Positions 55,430 to 64,000 of a DNA stretch of 64,000 nt are shown piece by piece; within the stretch, counting starts at the first letter, position 1, and each line of letters opens with the position of its first letter. The translations under genes were made by a program, and so were the position numbers. The notes below the pieces were generated by a model, which saw nothing but the letters and a program-made list of their open reading frames with translations, did not search any database and was not told where the DNA came from. The stretch lies in contig NZ_JAPEOZ010000001.1 in the NCBI RefSeq assembly GCF_026340655.1, positions 7,502,001 through 7,566,000 on the forward strand. Reading direction: 5' to 3'. Source of the DNA: Streptomyces sp. NBC_01275 (GTDB taxonomy: Bacteria; Actinomycetota; Actinomycetes; Streptomycetales; Streptomycetaceae).

Positions 55430-56248
55430 GTGGAGCAGCGTGCGCAGGGCTCCGCCGGCGCCATGGGGACTCCCGGGACTCCACTGGGCGGCGCCGGCCA
55501 GGCGGCACGGGTGCCCGCGCAGGTGCCGCGGACGGTCGACGCGGACGTCGACCGGTGCGGTCCGACGGGGTCCGCGCGCGGTGAGCACACCCACAGCGAG
55601 ACGCCGATCCCGCGCCCTCGGCCGGTCGTCCAGCGCGCCTCCGTGCGCGGCCAGATCGTCGACGCGCTGCGCACCGCGCTCGTCTCCGGAGAGCTGAAGC
55701 CGGGCGAGGTCTACTCGGCGCCCGCCCTCGGCGAGCGCTTCGGGGTCTCCGCGACGCCGGTCCGCGAGGCGATGCAGCAGCTCGCGCTGGAGGGCGCCGT
55801 CGAGGTCGTCCCCAACCGGGGGTTCCGGGTGATCGTGCGGGGCGCCCGCGAGATCGCCGAGCTGGCCGAGGTGCGGGCGCTGATCGAGGTGCCGGTGATG
55901 CTGCGGCTCGCCCGTACGGTGCCGGCCGAGCGGTGGGCCGAACTGCGGCCCCTCGCCGACGCGACCGTGCGCGCGGCCGCCTCCGGGTGCCGGGCCGCCT
56001 ATGCCGAGGCCGACCGCGTCTTCCATCGCGGGGTGCTCGCGCTGTCCGGCAACGAGCAGTTGGTCGGGGTCGCGGAGGATCTGCACCGGCGGGCTCAGTG
56101 GCCGCTGGTCGGAGGGGCGGCGTCGCGGGGGCGGGCGGATCTCGTCGCCGACGCGGCGGAGCATGGCGCGTTGCTGGACGCCTTGGGCTCGGGGGAGTTG
56201 GAACTGGTGCAGTCGCTTGTGCGCAGGCATTTCGCCGGCGCCGGCTGA
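55430..56248 (+). CDS. GntR family regulator, FCD (FadR) type
   Basis: 272 aa. After about 70 residues of low-complexity N-terminus come the winged helix (VRGQIVDALRTALVSGELKPGEVYSAPALGERFGVSATPVREAMQQLALEGAVEVVPNRGFRV) and a FCD ligand domain with AELAEVRALIEVPVMLRLA, a metal-binding-type AEADRVFHRGVLAL and AEHGALLDALGSGELELVQSLVRRHF. GTG 55430 is chosen for the GAGGAGGA just before it. The iron box is about 110 bp upstream, so shared control with the FhuF gene is possible. Its target is unknown. Confidence 0.88.
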   Translation: MEQRAQGSAGAMGTPGTPLGGAGQAARVPAQVPRTVDADVDRCGPTGSARGEHTHSETPIPRPRPVVQRASVRGQIVDALRTALVSGELKPGEVYSAPALGERFGVSATPVREAMQQLALEGAVEVVPNRGFRVIVRGAREIAELAEVRALIEVPVMLRLARTVPAERWAELRPLADATVRAAASGCRAAYAEADRVFHRGVLALSGNEQLVGVAEDLHRRAQWPLVGGAASRGRADLVADAAEHGALLDALGSGELELVQSLVRRHFAGAG

Positions 56249-56322
56249 GCCCGGTCGTTCGTCGGCGTTGGGACGCTCGCCGTGGGACCGGCGTCGACAG
56301 GCGCCCCCCGGCGCGTAGCCCC

Positions 56323-57102
56323 TTACGCCGTCGCAGCCGGAGGCGTGGGCGCCAACTGCCGTGCCAGCCACGTCGGTACGCCCCCCAGCAGCCGGAACAG
56401 CCGCCCCGCCTCCTCCCGTAGCCGTGACGCCTCGGGCTCGACCTCGGCGTCCGCCAGGGAGGCGAGCGCCGGGGCGGTGCCCACGAGGTAGCCCAACTCC
56501 TCCCGGATCCGCAGGGATTCGGCGAAGCCGTGCCGGGCCTCGGCGACCTCGCCGTCCCGCAGGGCGAGTCCGGCGAGGTGGCGCCAGGTGAACGACAGCA
56601 GCAGCGAGTCGGAGTGGGCCGCGGCCGCCGTGTGCGCCCGTCGGTACGCGGCCCGGGCCGCCTGCGGGGAGCGGGTGATGTTCTCCGCGAGCAGTCCGCG
56701 GCGGAAGTCCAGCAGCGCTCGGCCCGGCGCGTCCGGAGGGATCAGCGCGGCCGCCCGGCCGAGCGCGGCGCGCGCCTCGTCGACCCGGTCGCGGACCCCG
56801 TGCAGCGTGGCCGCGTAGGCGAGTTGGCCGCGTTCGCAGGCGGCCGCGCCGCGCTCCTCGTCGTCGTGGGCGAGCGCCTCCGCCGTGCGCAGCGCGTCCT
56901 CGGCGTCCTGCCAGCCCTGCTCGGTGTACATACAGCGCTCGACGAGCAGTCCGGCCCGCTGGATCGAGCCCTGCGCGGTGTCGGGTGGGAGCAGAGCGGC
57001 GGCGTCGGCCCAGCAGGCCCGCGAGCGCAGCCGCCATACCGCGGTCTGGAGGGGGTCGTCACCTGAGGTCGTTCCAGTACCGGACATGGCGGAATACGCC
57101 AC
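56323..57102 (-). CDS. TPR-like helical repeat protein
   Basis: 259 aa. Helix pairs repeat with the TPR spacing: WQDAEDALRTAEALAHDDEERGAAACERGQLAYAATLHG, VDEARAALGRAAALIP, AARAAYRRAHTAAAAH and VAEARHGFAESLRIREELG. It is likely a soluble protein-binding protein. GTG 57102 is chosen because GGGAGGG lies five bases upstream. It is 142 bp from the 3' end of the PucR gene on the same strand. No partner is suggested by context. Confidence 0.75.
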   Translation of the reverse strand: MAYSAMSGTGTTSGDDPLQTAVWRLRSRACWADAAALLPPDTAQGSIQRAGLLVERCMYTEQGWQDAEDALRTAEALAHDDEERGAAACERGQLAYAATLHGVRDRVDEARAALGRAAALIPPDAPGRALLDFRRGLLAENITRSPQAARAAYRRAHTAAAAHSDSLLLSFTWRHLAGLALRDGEVAEARHGFAESLRIREELGYLVGTAPALASLADAEVEPEASRLREEAGRLFRLLGGVPTWLARQLAPTPPAATA

Positions 57103-57244
57103 GTTGCCCTCCCCGAGCGCGCCGTCGAGCCATGAGTGAGTGGTGCGCGCATCTCAGCACGAACCGCGGCACCGGGCCAAGGGGGCGGGTGAAGGATTTC
57201 ACAAAGTCGTGGGACTCTGGCCCCGGGAGGTTTCGGCTTCGTCC

Positions 57245-58999
57245 TCAGCTCATCCGCAGCGCCAGGAAGAAGTCCAGCTTATCCTCGAGGCGCGACAGGT
57301 CACGACTCGTCAACTGCTCGATCCGTCCGACCCGGTAGCGCAGCGTGTTGACGTGCAGGTGCAGCCGGGAGGCGCACCGGGTCCAGGAGCCGTCGCAGTC
57401 CAGGAACGCCTCCAGCGTCGGGATCAGCTCGGCGCGGTGGCGGCGGTCGTAGTCGCGCAGAGGGTCCAGCAGCCGGGCGGTGAAGGCCCGCCGGACGTCG
57501 TCGGGGACGAAGGGGAGCAGCAGCACGTGCGAGGCCAGCTCCTGGTGCCCGGCGGCGCACACCCGGCCGGGGCGGGCGGCGGCCACCCGCCGGGCGTGGC
57601 GGGCCTCCTCCAGCGCCCCGCGCAGCCCCTCCGCCGAGTGCACGGCCGCGCTGACGCCCAGCGTGAGCCGGCCGTCGCCGTCGAGACCTGAGGAAAGCGG
57701 CTCCCGGACGGTTGCCAGCAGCGCGTCGGCCAGGACGCCGGTCTCGGAGCCGTCGTGCTCGCTCGACACCGACGGCAGCGGCACCAGGGCGATCGCCTCG
57801 TCGCCGGTGTGGGCGACGGCGATGCGGTCGGAGGGCTCGGGGCCGGTGGCCAGCGGGTCGACCAGGATCTCCTCCAGCAGCGACTGGGCGGCCGGCCCGG
57901 CCTCGATCCCGGCGCCCTCCCACTCGACGCGCGCCACCACGATCTGCCAGTGCGGGGCGGCCCCCAGACCGGGCAGCAGCACCGGCGCGGCCACCCGCAG
58001 CCGCGCCGCGATCTCCGACGGGGCCGCGCCCGTCTGGACCAGCTCCAGGACCTCCTGGGCGAGCCGTCGGCGCACCGTGCGCGCCGCGTCCCGGCGCTCG
58101 CGCTCCACCGCGATGAGCTGGGTGACGCCCTGGAGCAGGTCGAGCCGCTCCGCCGCCCACTCCCCGGCGTCCGCCTCGACGGCCAGCAGCCAGTCCGACA
58201 GCACACTCTCGCGTACGTCCCGCAGGTCGCGTACATCTCGTGCGACCCGTGTATCCCGTGCGTCTCGCGGAGACTGCGGGGACTGCTGGGGAGGTGCGGC
58301 CTGCGGGAGCTGTGGGGAGCGGCCGGTGCTGTGGATCGGGAACAGGGAGTACGTCGTGCCGCCGAGGGCCGTGCGGTGCGGGCCGCGCCGGCCGCCGCGG
58401 ACGGCCGCCAGATGCTCCGACGCGAGCTTCGCGCACACCTCGACCGGGAGCCCCCGGCCCGCCGTCTTGGGGCCCGCGATGAGCCGTCCGGCGGGGGAGA
58501 GGACCCAGGCGCGCAGGTCCAGGTCGGAGCCGAGCAGGTCCAGGACCACGTCCGGGCCGCCGCCCGCCGGGCCCGAGGTCATCATCCGGCGGTGCCGGTC
58601 GACCACGGCCGCGAGGTCCCCCGCGCGCTCGCCGGACACCTGCCGTACGACGTGCTCGGTGATCGTCGCGAACGCCACCGACTCGTGCACCGCGAACAGC
58701 GGCAGCCGGTGCCGGGCGCAGGCCGCGACCAGGTCTTCGGGGACGGCCCCCAGCTCGGCCTCGCCGGCCGCCAGCGCGGTCACCCCGGCCTGCACCAGGA
58801 TCTGGACGAAGGGGTCGGAGTCCGCCGCGTCCCGGCGCCACGCCAGGCCGGTCAGCACCAGCTCGCCGCCGGAGAGGTAGCGGCTCGGGTCCCGCAGGTC
58901 GGTGGTCATGACACCGCGTACCGAGCGGTCCAGCTCGTCCTCGCCGCCGAGGAGCCTGAGGCCCAGCGCATCGGTGTCCAGCAGTGCGCGCAGCCGCAT
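57245..58999 (-). CDS. PucR family regulator of purine catabolism
   Basis: 584 aa. The N-terminal PucR domain (about 1-125; LLDTDALGLRLLGGEDELDRSVRGVMTTDL, GGELVLTGLAW) senses a purine-degradation signal. The middle holds a GGDEF-like domain, and the C-terminal 60 residues are the PucR-type helix-turn-helix (LEAFLDCDGSWTRCASRLHLHVNTLRYRVGRIEQL). A linker at residues 245-264 is an Arg/Asp repeat (RDVRDLRDVRE) from tandem DNA. It is divergent from the xanthine dehydrogenase and permease genes over a 341-bp region, so it very probably controls them. Confidence 0.92.
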   Translation of the reverse strand: MRLRALLDTDALGLRLLGGEDELDRSVRGVMTTDLRDPSRYLSGGELVLTGLAWRRDAADSDPFVQILVQAGVTALAAGEAELGAVPEDLVAACARHRLPLFAVHESVAFATITEHVVRQVSGERAGDLAAVVDRHRRMMTSGPAGGGPDVVLDLLGSDLDLRAWVLSPAGRLIAGPKTAGRGLPVEVCAKLASEHLAAVRGGRRGPHRTALGGTTYSLFPIHSTGRSPQLPQAAPPQQSPQSPRDARDTRVARDVRDLRDVRESVLSDWLLAVEADAGEWAAERLDLLQGVTQLIAVERERRDAARTVRRRLAQEVLELVQTGAAPSEIAARLRVAAPVLLPGLGAAPHWQIVVARVEWEGAGIEAGPAAQSLLEEILVDPLATGPEPSDRIAVAHTGDEAIALVPLPSVSSEHDGSETGVLADALLATVREPLSSGLDGDGRLTLGVSAAVHSAEGLRGALEEARHARRVAAARPGRVCAAGHQELASHVLLLPFVPDDVRRAFTARLLDPLRDYDRRHRAELIPTLEAFLDCDGSWTRCASRLHLHVNTLRYRVGRIEQLTSRDLSRLEDKLDFFLALRMS

Positions 59000-59340
59000 C
59001 TCGTCGCCGCCGTTTCCTTGTCTAGAAATCTACGATGGATCCTGCTCGCGCAGTCGCCGCCGCGTTCTTCGATCGCCAGGCTTGTTTCCTACGTTTCCAC
59101 AGGAAAACGAGGAGGTTGCCGAAGGCCTCTGTTCATACGAATCTACAAGATGCCTGGGTCGACCAGCCAACTCCTTCATGGTTTCGGTGACTGACCCCGT
59201 TGGAGTACAGCCCTGTGTACTGGCCCCACTGAGCGTGAACAGGACATGAACGAGCCGGGCCCGCCGCACCCGATTCTGGCTCGATCCGAACGACGCACAC
59301 GTGACTCACTAGACTCACGAGACGAAGAAGAGAGCCGGTC
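59000..59340. promoter_or_regulatory. Divergent PucR/xanthine dehydrogenase control region
   Basis: 341 bp without a gene. Notable elements are TTTCC-ACA-GGAAA (59094-59106), an inverted repeat with a second TTTCC eight bases to its left; and two AATCTAC words (near 59027 and 59137) in similar context (TAGAAATCTACGATG and CGAATCTACAAGATG). The xdh gene is preceded by an AAGAGAG Shine-Dalgarno-like stretch. These are candidate PucR sites. Confidence 0.55.
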
Positions 59341-60240
59341 ATGGACTTCCTTCGCCCCGCCAGCTGGGAGGAGGCGCTCGCCGCGAAGGCCGAGCACCCC
59401 ACCGCTGTGCCGATCGCGGGCGGCACCGATGTGATGGTCGAGATCAACTTCGACCACCGTCGGCCCGAGTACCTGCTCGACCTCAACCGCGTCGGCGACC
59501 TCTACGAGTGGGAGGTCGGCGAGGAGAGCGTACGGCTCGGCGCCTCCGTGCCGTACACCAGGATCATGGAGGCGCTGCGCGGCGAACTTCCGGGGCTGGC
59601 CCTGGCCTCGCACACCGTGGCCTCCCCGCAGATCCGCAACCGCGGCGGAGTCGGCGGCAACCTCGGCACCGCCTCCCCGGCCGGCGACGCCCACCCCGCC
59701 CTGCTGGCGGCCGGCGCCGAGGTCGAGGCCGAGTCGGTGCGCGGGACGCGGCGGATCCCGATCGACGACTTCTACACCGGCGTGAAGCGCAACGCGCTCG
59801 CCCCCGACGAGCTGATCCGCGCCGTCCACGTCAAGAAGGCCGACGGCCCGCAGCAGTACTCCAAGGTCGGCACCCGCAACGCCATGGTCATCGCCGTGTG
59901 CGCCTTCGGTCTCGCCCTGCACCCCGAGACCCGGACCGTCCGCACCGGCATCGGCTCGGCCGCGCCGACCCCCGTCCGGGCGAGGACCGCCGAGGACTTT
60001 CTGAACGCGGCACTCGAAGAAGGCGGGTTCTGGGACAACGGAAAGATCATCGCCCCGTCCGTCGCCAAGCAGTTCGCCGACCTGTGCGCCGCCGCCTGCA
60101 ACCCGATCGACGACGTCCGGGGCACCGCGAGCTACCGCCGCCACGCCGTCGGCGTCATGGCCCGCCGCACGCTGACCTGGACCTGGGAGTCCTACCGCGG
60201 CGCCGGCCGCGCCTCGTACCGGAAGGGAGGCGCCGCGTAA
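59341..60240 (+). CDS. Xanthine dehydrogenase FAD-binding subunit
   Basis: 299 aa. It has the CoxM/XdhB-type FAD domain: PTAVPIAGGTDVMVEI, IGASVPYTRI-like (RLGASVPYTRIME), ASPQIRNRGGVGGNLGTASPAGDAHPALLA (FAD pyrophosphate binding) and the CO_deh_flav_C tail (VAVCAFG-type strand, TGIGSAAPTPVRA). The subunit passes electrons from the iron-sulfur subunit to NAD. Its stop TAA overlaps the next ATG (TAATG). First gene of a three-subunit operon that oxidises hypoxanthine and xanthine to urate. Confidence 0.92.
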   Translation: MDFLRPASWEEALAAKAEHPTAVPIAGGTDVMVEINFDHRRPEYLLDLNRVGDLYEWEVGEESVRLGASVPYTRIMEALRGELPGLALASHTVASPQIRNRGGVGGNLGTASPAGDAHPALLAAGAEVEAESVRGTRRIPIDDFYTGVKRNALAPDELIRAVHVKKADGPQQYSKVGTRNAMVIAVCAFGLALHPETRTVRTGIGSAAPTPVRARTAEDFLNAALEEGGFWDNGKIIAPSVAKQFADLCAAACNPIDDVRGTASYRRHAVGVMARRTLTWTWESYRGAGRASYRKGGAA

Positions 60241-60824
60241 TGCGCGTCAACTTCACTGTCAACGGACGTCCGCAGGAAGCCGACGACGTCTGGGAGGGCG
60301 AGTCCCTGCTGTACGTGCTGCGGGAGCGGCTCGGACTGCCCGGCTCGAAGAACGCCTGCGAACAGGGCGAGTGCGGATCGTGCACGGTCCGTCTGGACGG
60401 GGTGCCGGTGTGCTCGTGCCTGGTCGCCGCCGGGCAGGTCGAGGGCCGGGACGTCGTCACGGTCGAAGGGCTCGCGGAGTTCGCCAAGCAGCGCACGGAG
60501 CACGCCGGTTGCGCCGCCGGCGCCTGCGGCACGTCCCTCGACGAGGCCAAGGGGTGGCAGGCCAAGGGCGCCGACTCCCAGACCGGCGAGGGCGGCGAAC
60601 TCTCGCCCGTCCAGCAGGCGTTCATCGACGCCGGCGCCGTCCAGTGCGGCTTCTGCACGCCGGGTCTGCTGGTCGCCGCCGACGAGATGCTGGAGCGCAA
60701 CCCCAACCCGAGCGACGCGGACATCCGCGAGGCGCTCTCGGGCAACCTGTGTCGCTGCACCGGCTACGAGAAGATCATGGACGCGGTCCGCCTCGCGGCC
60801 GCCCGGCAGGGAGAGGCGGTCTGA
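60240..60824 (+). CDS. Xanthine dehydrogenase iron-sulfur subunit
   Basis: 194 aa with two [2Fe-2S] clusters. The ferredoxin-like one is C40-x4-C45-x2-C48-x11-C60; the second is C136-x2-C139 and C171-x-C173. An insert of about 40 residues (84-122) between the two parts carries an additional C91 and C96 (AGCAAGACGTS) and an acidic Gly-rich stretch. The start overlaps the preceding stop by one base. It transfers electrons from molybdopterin to FAD. Confidence 0.93.
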   Translation: MRVNFTVNGRPQEADDVWEGESLLYVLRERLGLPGSKNACEQGECGSCTVRLDGVPVCSCLVAAGQVEGRDVVTVEGLAEFAKQRTEHAGCAAGACGTSLDEAKGWQAKGADSQTGEGGELSPVQQAFIDAGAVQCGFCTPGLLVAADEMLERNPNPSDADIREALSGNLCRCTGYEKIMDAVRLAAARQGEAV

Positions 60825-60826
60825 CC

Positions 60827-63307
60827 ATGCCTACCGACATGCCCATCGACATGCCTGCCGCCATGCCTGCCGACGTGCCTACCGCCATGCCTGCCGCCGT
60901 GCCTGCCGACGTGCTCGTCAAGAGCGCTCCCCTCGGCACTCCCACCAAGATCACACAAGGCACCCGGACCAAGGGCGGCATCGGCGAGTCGACGCTCCGC
61001 CCGGACGGCACCCTCAAGGTCACCGGCGAGTTCGCCTACTCCTCCGACCTGTGGCACGAGGACATGCTCTGGGGCCAGATCCTGCGCTCCCCGGTCGCCC
61101 ACGCGGAGATCGTCTCCCTCGACACGTCCGAGGCCCTCGCCACGCCGGGCGTCTACGCCGTCATGACGTACGACGACCTGCCGACCGACGTGAGGAACTA
61201 CGGCCTGGAGATCCAGGACACCCCCGTCCTGGCCCACGGCAAGGTCCGCCACCACGGCGAGCCGGTCGCGATCGTCGCCGCCGACCATCCGGAGACCGCC
61301 CGCCGCGCCGCCGCCAAGATCAAGGTGGAGTACCGGGAACTGCCGGTCATCACCGACGAGGCGTCCGCGACCGCGCCCGACGCGATCCTCGTCCACGAGG
61401 GCCGCGCCGACCACCACAGCGGGCATGTCCCGCACCCAAACATCCTCCACCGCCAGCCGATCGTCCGCGGCGACGCGACCGCGGCCGCCGAGCGGGCCGA
61501 CGTCGTCGTCCGGGGCGAATACACCTTCGGCATGCAGGACCAGGCCTTCCTCGGCCCCGAGTCCGGCCTCGCCGTGCCCGAGGAGGACGGCGGCGTCCAC
61601 CTCTACATCGCCACCCAGTGGCTCCACTCCGACCTGCGCCAGATCGCGCCCGTGCTCGGCCTGCCCGAGGACAAGGTGCGGATGACGCTGGCCGGCGTCG
61701 GCGGCGCGTTCGGCGGCCGCGAGGACCTGTCGATGCAGATCCACGCCTGTCTGCTGGCGCTGCGCACCGGAAAACCCGTCAAAATCGTTTACAACCGCTT
61801 CGAGTCCTTCTTCGGGCACGTCCACCGCCACCCGGCCAAGCTGTCCTACGAGCACGGGGCCACCCGCGACGGCAAGCTCACCCACGTCAAGTGCCGCATC
61901 GTGCTCGACGGCGGCGCGTACGCCTCCGCCAGCCCGGCCGTCGTCGGAAACGCCGCCTCGCTCGGCATCGGCCCGTACGTCGTCGACGACGTCGAGATCG
62001 AGGCCGTCGCCCTCTACACCAACAACCCGCCCTGCGGCGCGATGCGCGGCTTCGGCGCGGTCCAGGCGTGCTTCGCCTACGAGGCGCAGATGGACAAGGT
62101 GGCGAAGGAACTGGGCCTGGACCCGGTGGAGTTCCGGCAGCGCAACGCGATGGAGCAGGGCACCCTCCTGCCGACCGGACAGGCGGTCGACTCCCCGGCG
62201 CCGGTCGCCGAACTCCTGCGCCGCGTCAAGGCGATGCCCCTGCCCCCGGAGCGCCAGTGGGAGAGCAGCGAGGGCGCCGACGTACGGCAGCTGCCCGGCG
62301 GTCTGTCCAACACCACGCACGGCGAGGGCGTCGTCCGCGGAATCGGTTACGCGGTCGGCATCAAGAACGTCGGCTTCTCCGAGGGCTTCGACGACTACTC
62401 CACGGCGAAGGTCCGTATGGAGGTCATCGCGGACGAGCCCGTCGCCACCGTGCACACGGCGATGGCGGAGGTCGGCCAGGGCGGCGTCACCGTCCACGCG
62501 CAGATCGCCCGCACCGAGCTCGGCGTCGCCCAGGTGACCATCCACCCGGCGGACACCCAGGTGGGCTCGGCGGGCTCGACCTCGGCCTCCCGGCAGACGT
62601 ACGTCACCGGCGGCGCGGTCAAGAACTCCTGCGAGCTGGTCCGGGAGAAGGTCCTGGAGATCGGCCGCCGCAAGTTCGGCTCCTACCACCCGGCCTGGGC
62701 CACCGCCGAGCTGCTGCTGGAGGGCGGAAAGGTCGTCACCGACGCCGGCGAGGTCCTCGCCGACCTGGTCGACGTGCTCGAGGACGAGGCCGTCGAGGTC
62801 GAGGCCGAGTGGCGGCACCGGCCGACCGAGCCCTTCGACCTGCGCACCGGGCAGGGCTTCGGACACGTCCAGTACTCCTTCGCCGCGCACCGCGCCGTCG
62901 TCGAGGTCGACACCGAGCTCGGCCTGGTGAAGGTCGTCGAGCTGGCCTGCGCGCAGGACGTCGGAAAGGCGCTGAACCCGCTGTCCGTGATCGGTCAGAT
63001 CCAGGGCGGCACGACCCAGGGGCTGGGCGTGGCGGTCATGGAGGAGATCATCGTCGACCCCAAGACGGCGAAGGTCAGGAACCCCTCCTTCACGGACTAT
63101 CTGATCCCCACCATCCTCGACACGCCGACCATCCCGGTCGACGTGCTCGAACTCGCCGACGACCACGCGCCGTACGGGCTGCGCGGCGTCGGCGAGGCGC
63201 CGACCCTGTCGTCGACTCCCGCCGTCCTCGCGGCGATCCGGAACGCGACCGGGCTGGAGCTCAACCGGACGCCGGTACGCCCCGAGCACCTGACGGGAAC
63301 CGCGTAA
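60827..63307 (+). CDS. Xanthine dehydrogenase molybdenum-binding subunit
   Basis: 826 aa. Molybdopterin-binding signatures include AGVGGAFGGREDLSMQ, GAMRGFGAVQ, a GQGGVTVHAQIA loop and the C-terminal catalytic glutamate in LRGVGEAPTLSSTP. It oxidises purines using water as oxygen source. The first 28 residues are M-P-(T/A/I)-(D/A) repeats (MPTDMPIDMPAAMPADVPTAMP) from a 12-bp DNA repeat (60827-60920), an oddity not expected in the family. A start further in is possible, such as a Val in PADVLVKSAP. It lies two bases after the iron-sulfur subunit gene. Confidence 0.94.
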   Translation: MPTDMPIDMPAAMPADVPTAMPAAVPADVLVKSAPLGTPTKITQGTRTKGGIGESTLRPDGTLKVTGEFAYSSDLWHEDMLWGQILRSPVAHAEIVSLDTSEALATPGVYAVMTYDDLPTDVRNYGLEIQDTPVLAHGKVRHHGEPVAIVAADHPETARRAAAKIKVEYRELPVITDEASATAPDAILVHEGRADHHSGHVPHPNILHRQPIVRGDATAAAERADVVVRGEYTFGMQDQAFLGPESGLAVPEEDGGVHLYIATQWLHSDLRQIAPVLGLPEDKVRMTLAGVGGAFGGREDLSMQIHACLLALRTGKPVKIVYNRFESFFGHVHRHPAKLSYEHGATRDGKLTHVKCRIVLDGGAYASASPAVVGNAASLGIGPYVVDDVEIEAVALYTNNPPCGAMRGFGAVQACFAYEAQMDKVAKELGLDPVEFRQRNAMEQGTLLPTGQAVDSPAPVAELLRRVKAMPLPPERQWESSEGADVRQLPGGLSNTTHGEGVVRGIGYAVGIKNVGFSEGFDDYSTAKVRMEVIADEPVATVHTAMAEVGQGGVTVHAQIARTELGVAQVTIHPADTQVGSAGSTSASRQTYVTGGAVKNSCELVREKVLEIGRRKFGSYHPAWATAELLLEGGKVVTDAGEVLADLVDVLEDEAVEVEAEWRHRPTEPFDLRTGQGFGHVQYSFAAHRAVVEVDTELGLVKVVELACAQDVGKALNPLSVIGQIQGGTTQGLGVAVMEEIIVDPKTAKVRNPSFTDYLIPTILDTPTIPVDVLELADDHAPYGLRGVGEAPTLSSTPAVLAAIRNATGLELNRTPVRPEHLTGTA

Positions 63308-63395
63308 CTCCCGGCGCAGTACGGCAAGTTCGTCTCGGGCCGTCCCCCGGGTCGTGCACCTTCCCAAACCCCTTTGAACCTTGGGAGACGGCACC

Positions 63396-64000
63396 ATGAC
63401 CCAGCAGTCAGTGCAGCCCAGGACCACGGCCGAGGACGCGGGCGCAGGCGCCCGCGTCCCGGCCGGACGGGCCTGGCTCGACCGGTACTTCCACATCTCC
63501 CTGCGGGGATCCACCCTCGCGCGCGAAGTGCGCGGCGGCGTCACCACCTTCATGGCGATGGCGTACATCCTGCTGCTCAACCCCCTGATCCTGTCCGGCA
63601 AGGACGCGGCCGGCGACACGCTCGGCCAGAAGGCCCTGATCACCGCGACGGCGTTCGCCGCCGCGTTCACCACCCTGCTGATGGGCTTCGTCGGCAAGGC
63701 GCCGCTCGCGCTCGCCGCCGGCCTGTCCGTCTCCGGCGTCCTGTCCTCCCAGGTCGCCCCGCAGATGACCTGGCCGCAGGCGATGGGCATGTGCGTGCTG
63801 TACGGCGTGGTCATCATGCTGCTGGTCGTCACCGGCCTACGCGAGATGATCATGAACGCGATCCCGCTCGCGCTCAAGCACGGCATCACGATGGGCATCG
63901 GCCTGTTCATCGCCCTCATCGGCTTCTACAAGTCCGGCTTCGTGCACCAGGGCGAGGCGACCCCGCTCACCCTCGGCCCGGCGGGCGAACTCGCGGGCTG
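63396..64000 (+). CDS. NCS2 family nucleobase permease, 3' end outside window
   Basis: At least 201 residues are present. The ATG at 63396 follows GGGAGA. The N-terminus (WLDRYFHISLRGSTLAREVRGGVTTFMAMAYILLLNPLIL) and the second helix ITATAFAAAFTTLLMGFVGKAPLALAAGLSV match AzgA-like hypoxanthine/adenine or related purine permeases. HGITMGIGLFIALIGF is the conserved fourth-fifth helix motif. It follows the xanthine dehydrogenase genes by 88 bp and so probably brings in their substrates. Confidence 0.93.
   Translation, partial: MTQQSVQPRTTAEDAGAGARVPAGRAWLDRYFHISLRGSTLAREVRGGVTTFMAMAYILLLNPLILSGKDAAGDTLGQKALITATAFAAAFTTLLMGFVGKAPLALAAGLSVSGVLSSQVAPQMTWPQAMGMCVLYGVVIMLLVVTGLREMIMNAIPLALKHGITMGIGLFIALIGFYKSGFVHQGEATPLTLGPAGELAG

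Noticed and set aside
60764..63919. 1051-codon minus-strand frame opposite the xanthine dehydrogenase genes
   Set aside because: Its composition is typical high-GC antisense (Val/Asp/Gly/Arg runs), and the plus strand encodes clear enzyme subunits.

Overview
The window is high-GC actinobacterial DNA and almost certainly a Streptomyces chromosome. The evidence is the very strong G/C third-position bias, frequent GTG and TTG starts behind GGAGG-type ribosome binding sites, Tat-type signal peptides, and familiar Streptomyces gene families: alditol oxidase, DUF2637, HATPase_c_2 regulators, a DmdR/IdeR-type iron box, ROK-controlled sugar ABC operons, and a PucR plus xanthine dehydrogenase locus. 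No rRNA, tRNA or CRISPR array was recognised.

Layout. 1-4.7 kb is a pectin (rhamnogalacturonan I) locus: a PL4-type lyase, a secreted acetylesterase and a DUF2264 protein. 4.9-8.4 kb carries a secreted propeller-like unknown, a VOC protein, a PEP mutase/isocitrate lyase family enzyme and a TetR regulator. 8.5-11.7 kb is an accessory pocket: a complete IS982-family element, a coupled carboxymuconolactone-decarboxylase/SigJ-like pair, a methyltransferase pseudogene, and a 222-bp IS remnant in inverse orientation that abuts the pseudogene. 12.5-21.8 kb has a GH10 xylanase and transporters: a QacA-type efflux pump and flavin reductase facing their probable TetR repressor across two palindromic operators, then a four-gene, stop-start-overlapping ABC-2/MFS operon.

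21.9-29.6 kb is a sugar-uptake operon (binding protein, two permeases, GH2 beta-galactosidase) with its likely ROK repressor. The promoters of repressor and operon share a box. 29.7-32.5 kb has alditol oxidase divergent from an unusual radical SAM protein. 32.7-40.7 kb holds a sigma-like/zinc-finger/transmembrane/CBM2 fusion, a HEAT-like repeat protein, a 24-codon small ORF, RsgA, and an alkylation-repair pair (Ada-AlkA fusion and Ogt). 40.8-53 kb contains a LamG-domain secreted protein, regulators, a PP2C-like phosphatase with a long proline-rich leader, a pyruvate:quinone oxidoreductase, an XRE-transmembrane protein, two small secreted proteins and a HATPase. 53-64 kb has a DUF2637 membrane protein, an iron-box-controlled FhuF-like protein, a GntR regulator, a TPR-like protein, and the purine catabolism locus: PucR, the three xanthine dehydrogenase subunits and an NCS2 permease that runs off the window.

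No complete known defence system, RiPP cluster or conjugative element is visible. The best leads for something undescribed are the sigma/zinc/TM/CBM2 fusion, the radical SAM protein with a CX8CX2C cysteine spacing, the short ORF ahead of rsgA, and the shared ROK promoter boxes. Functions come from reading translated sequence and recalled family knowledge; no database search was run.
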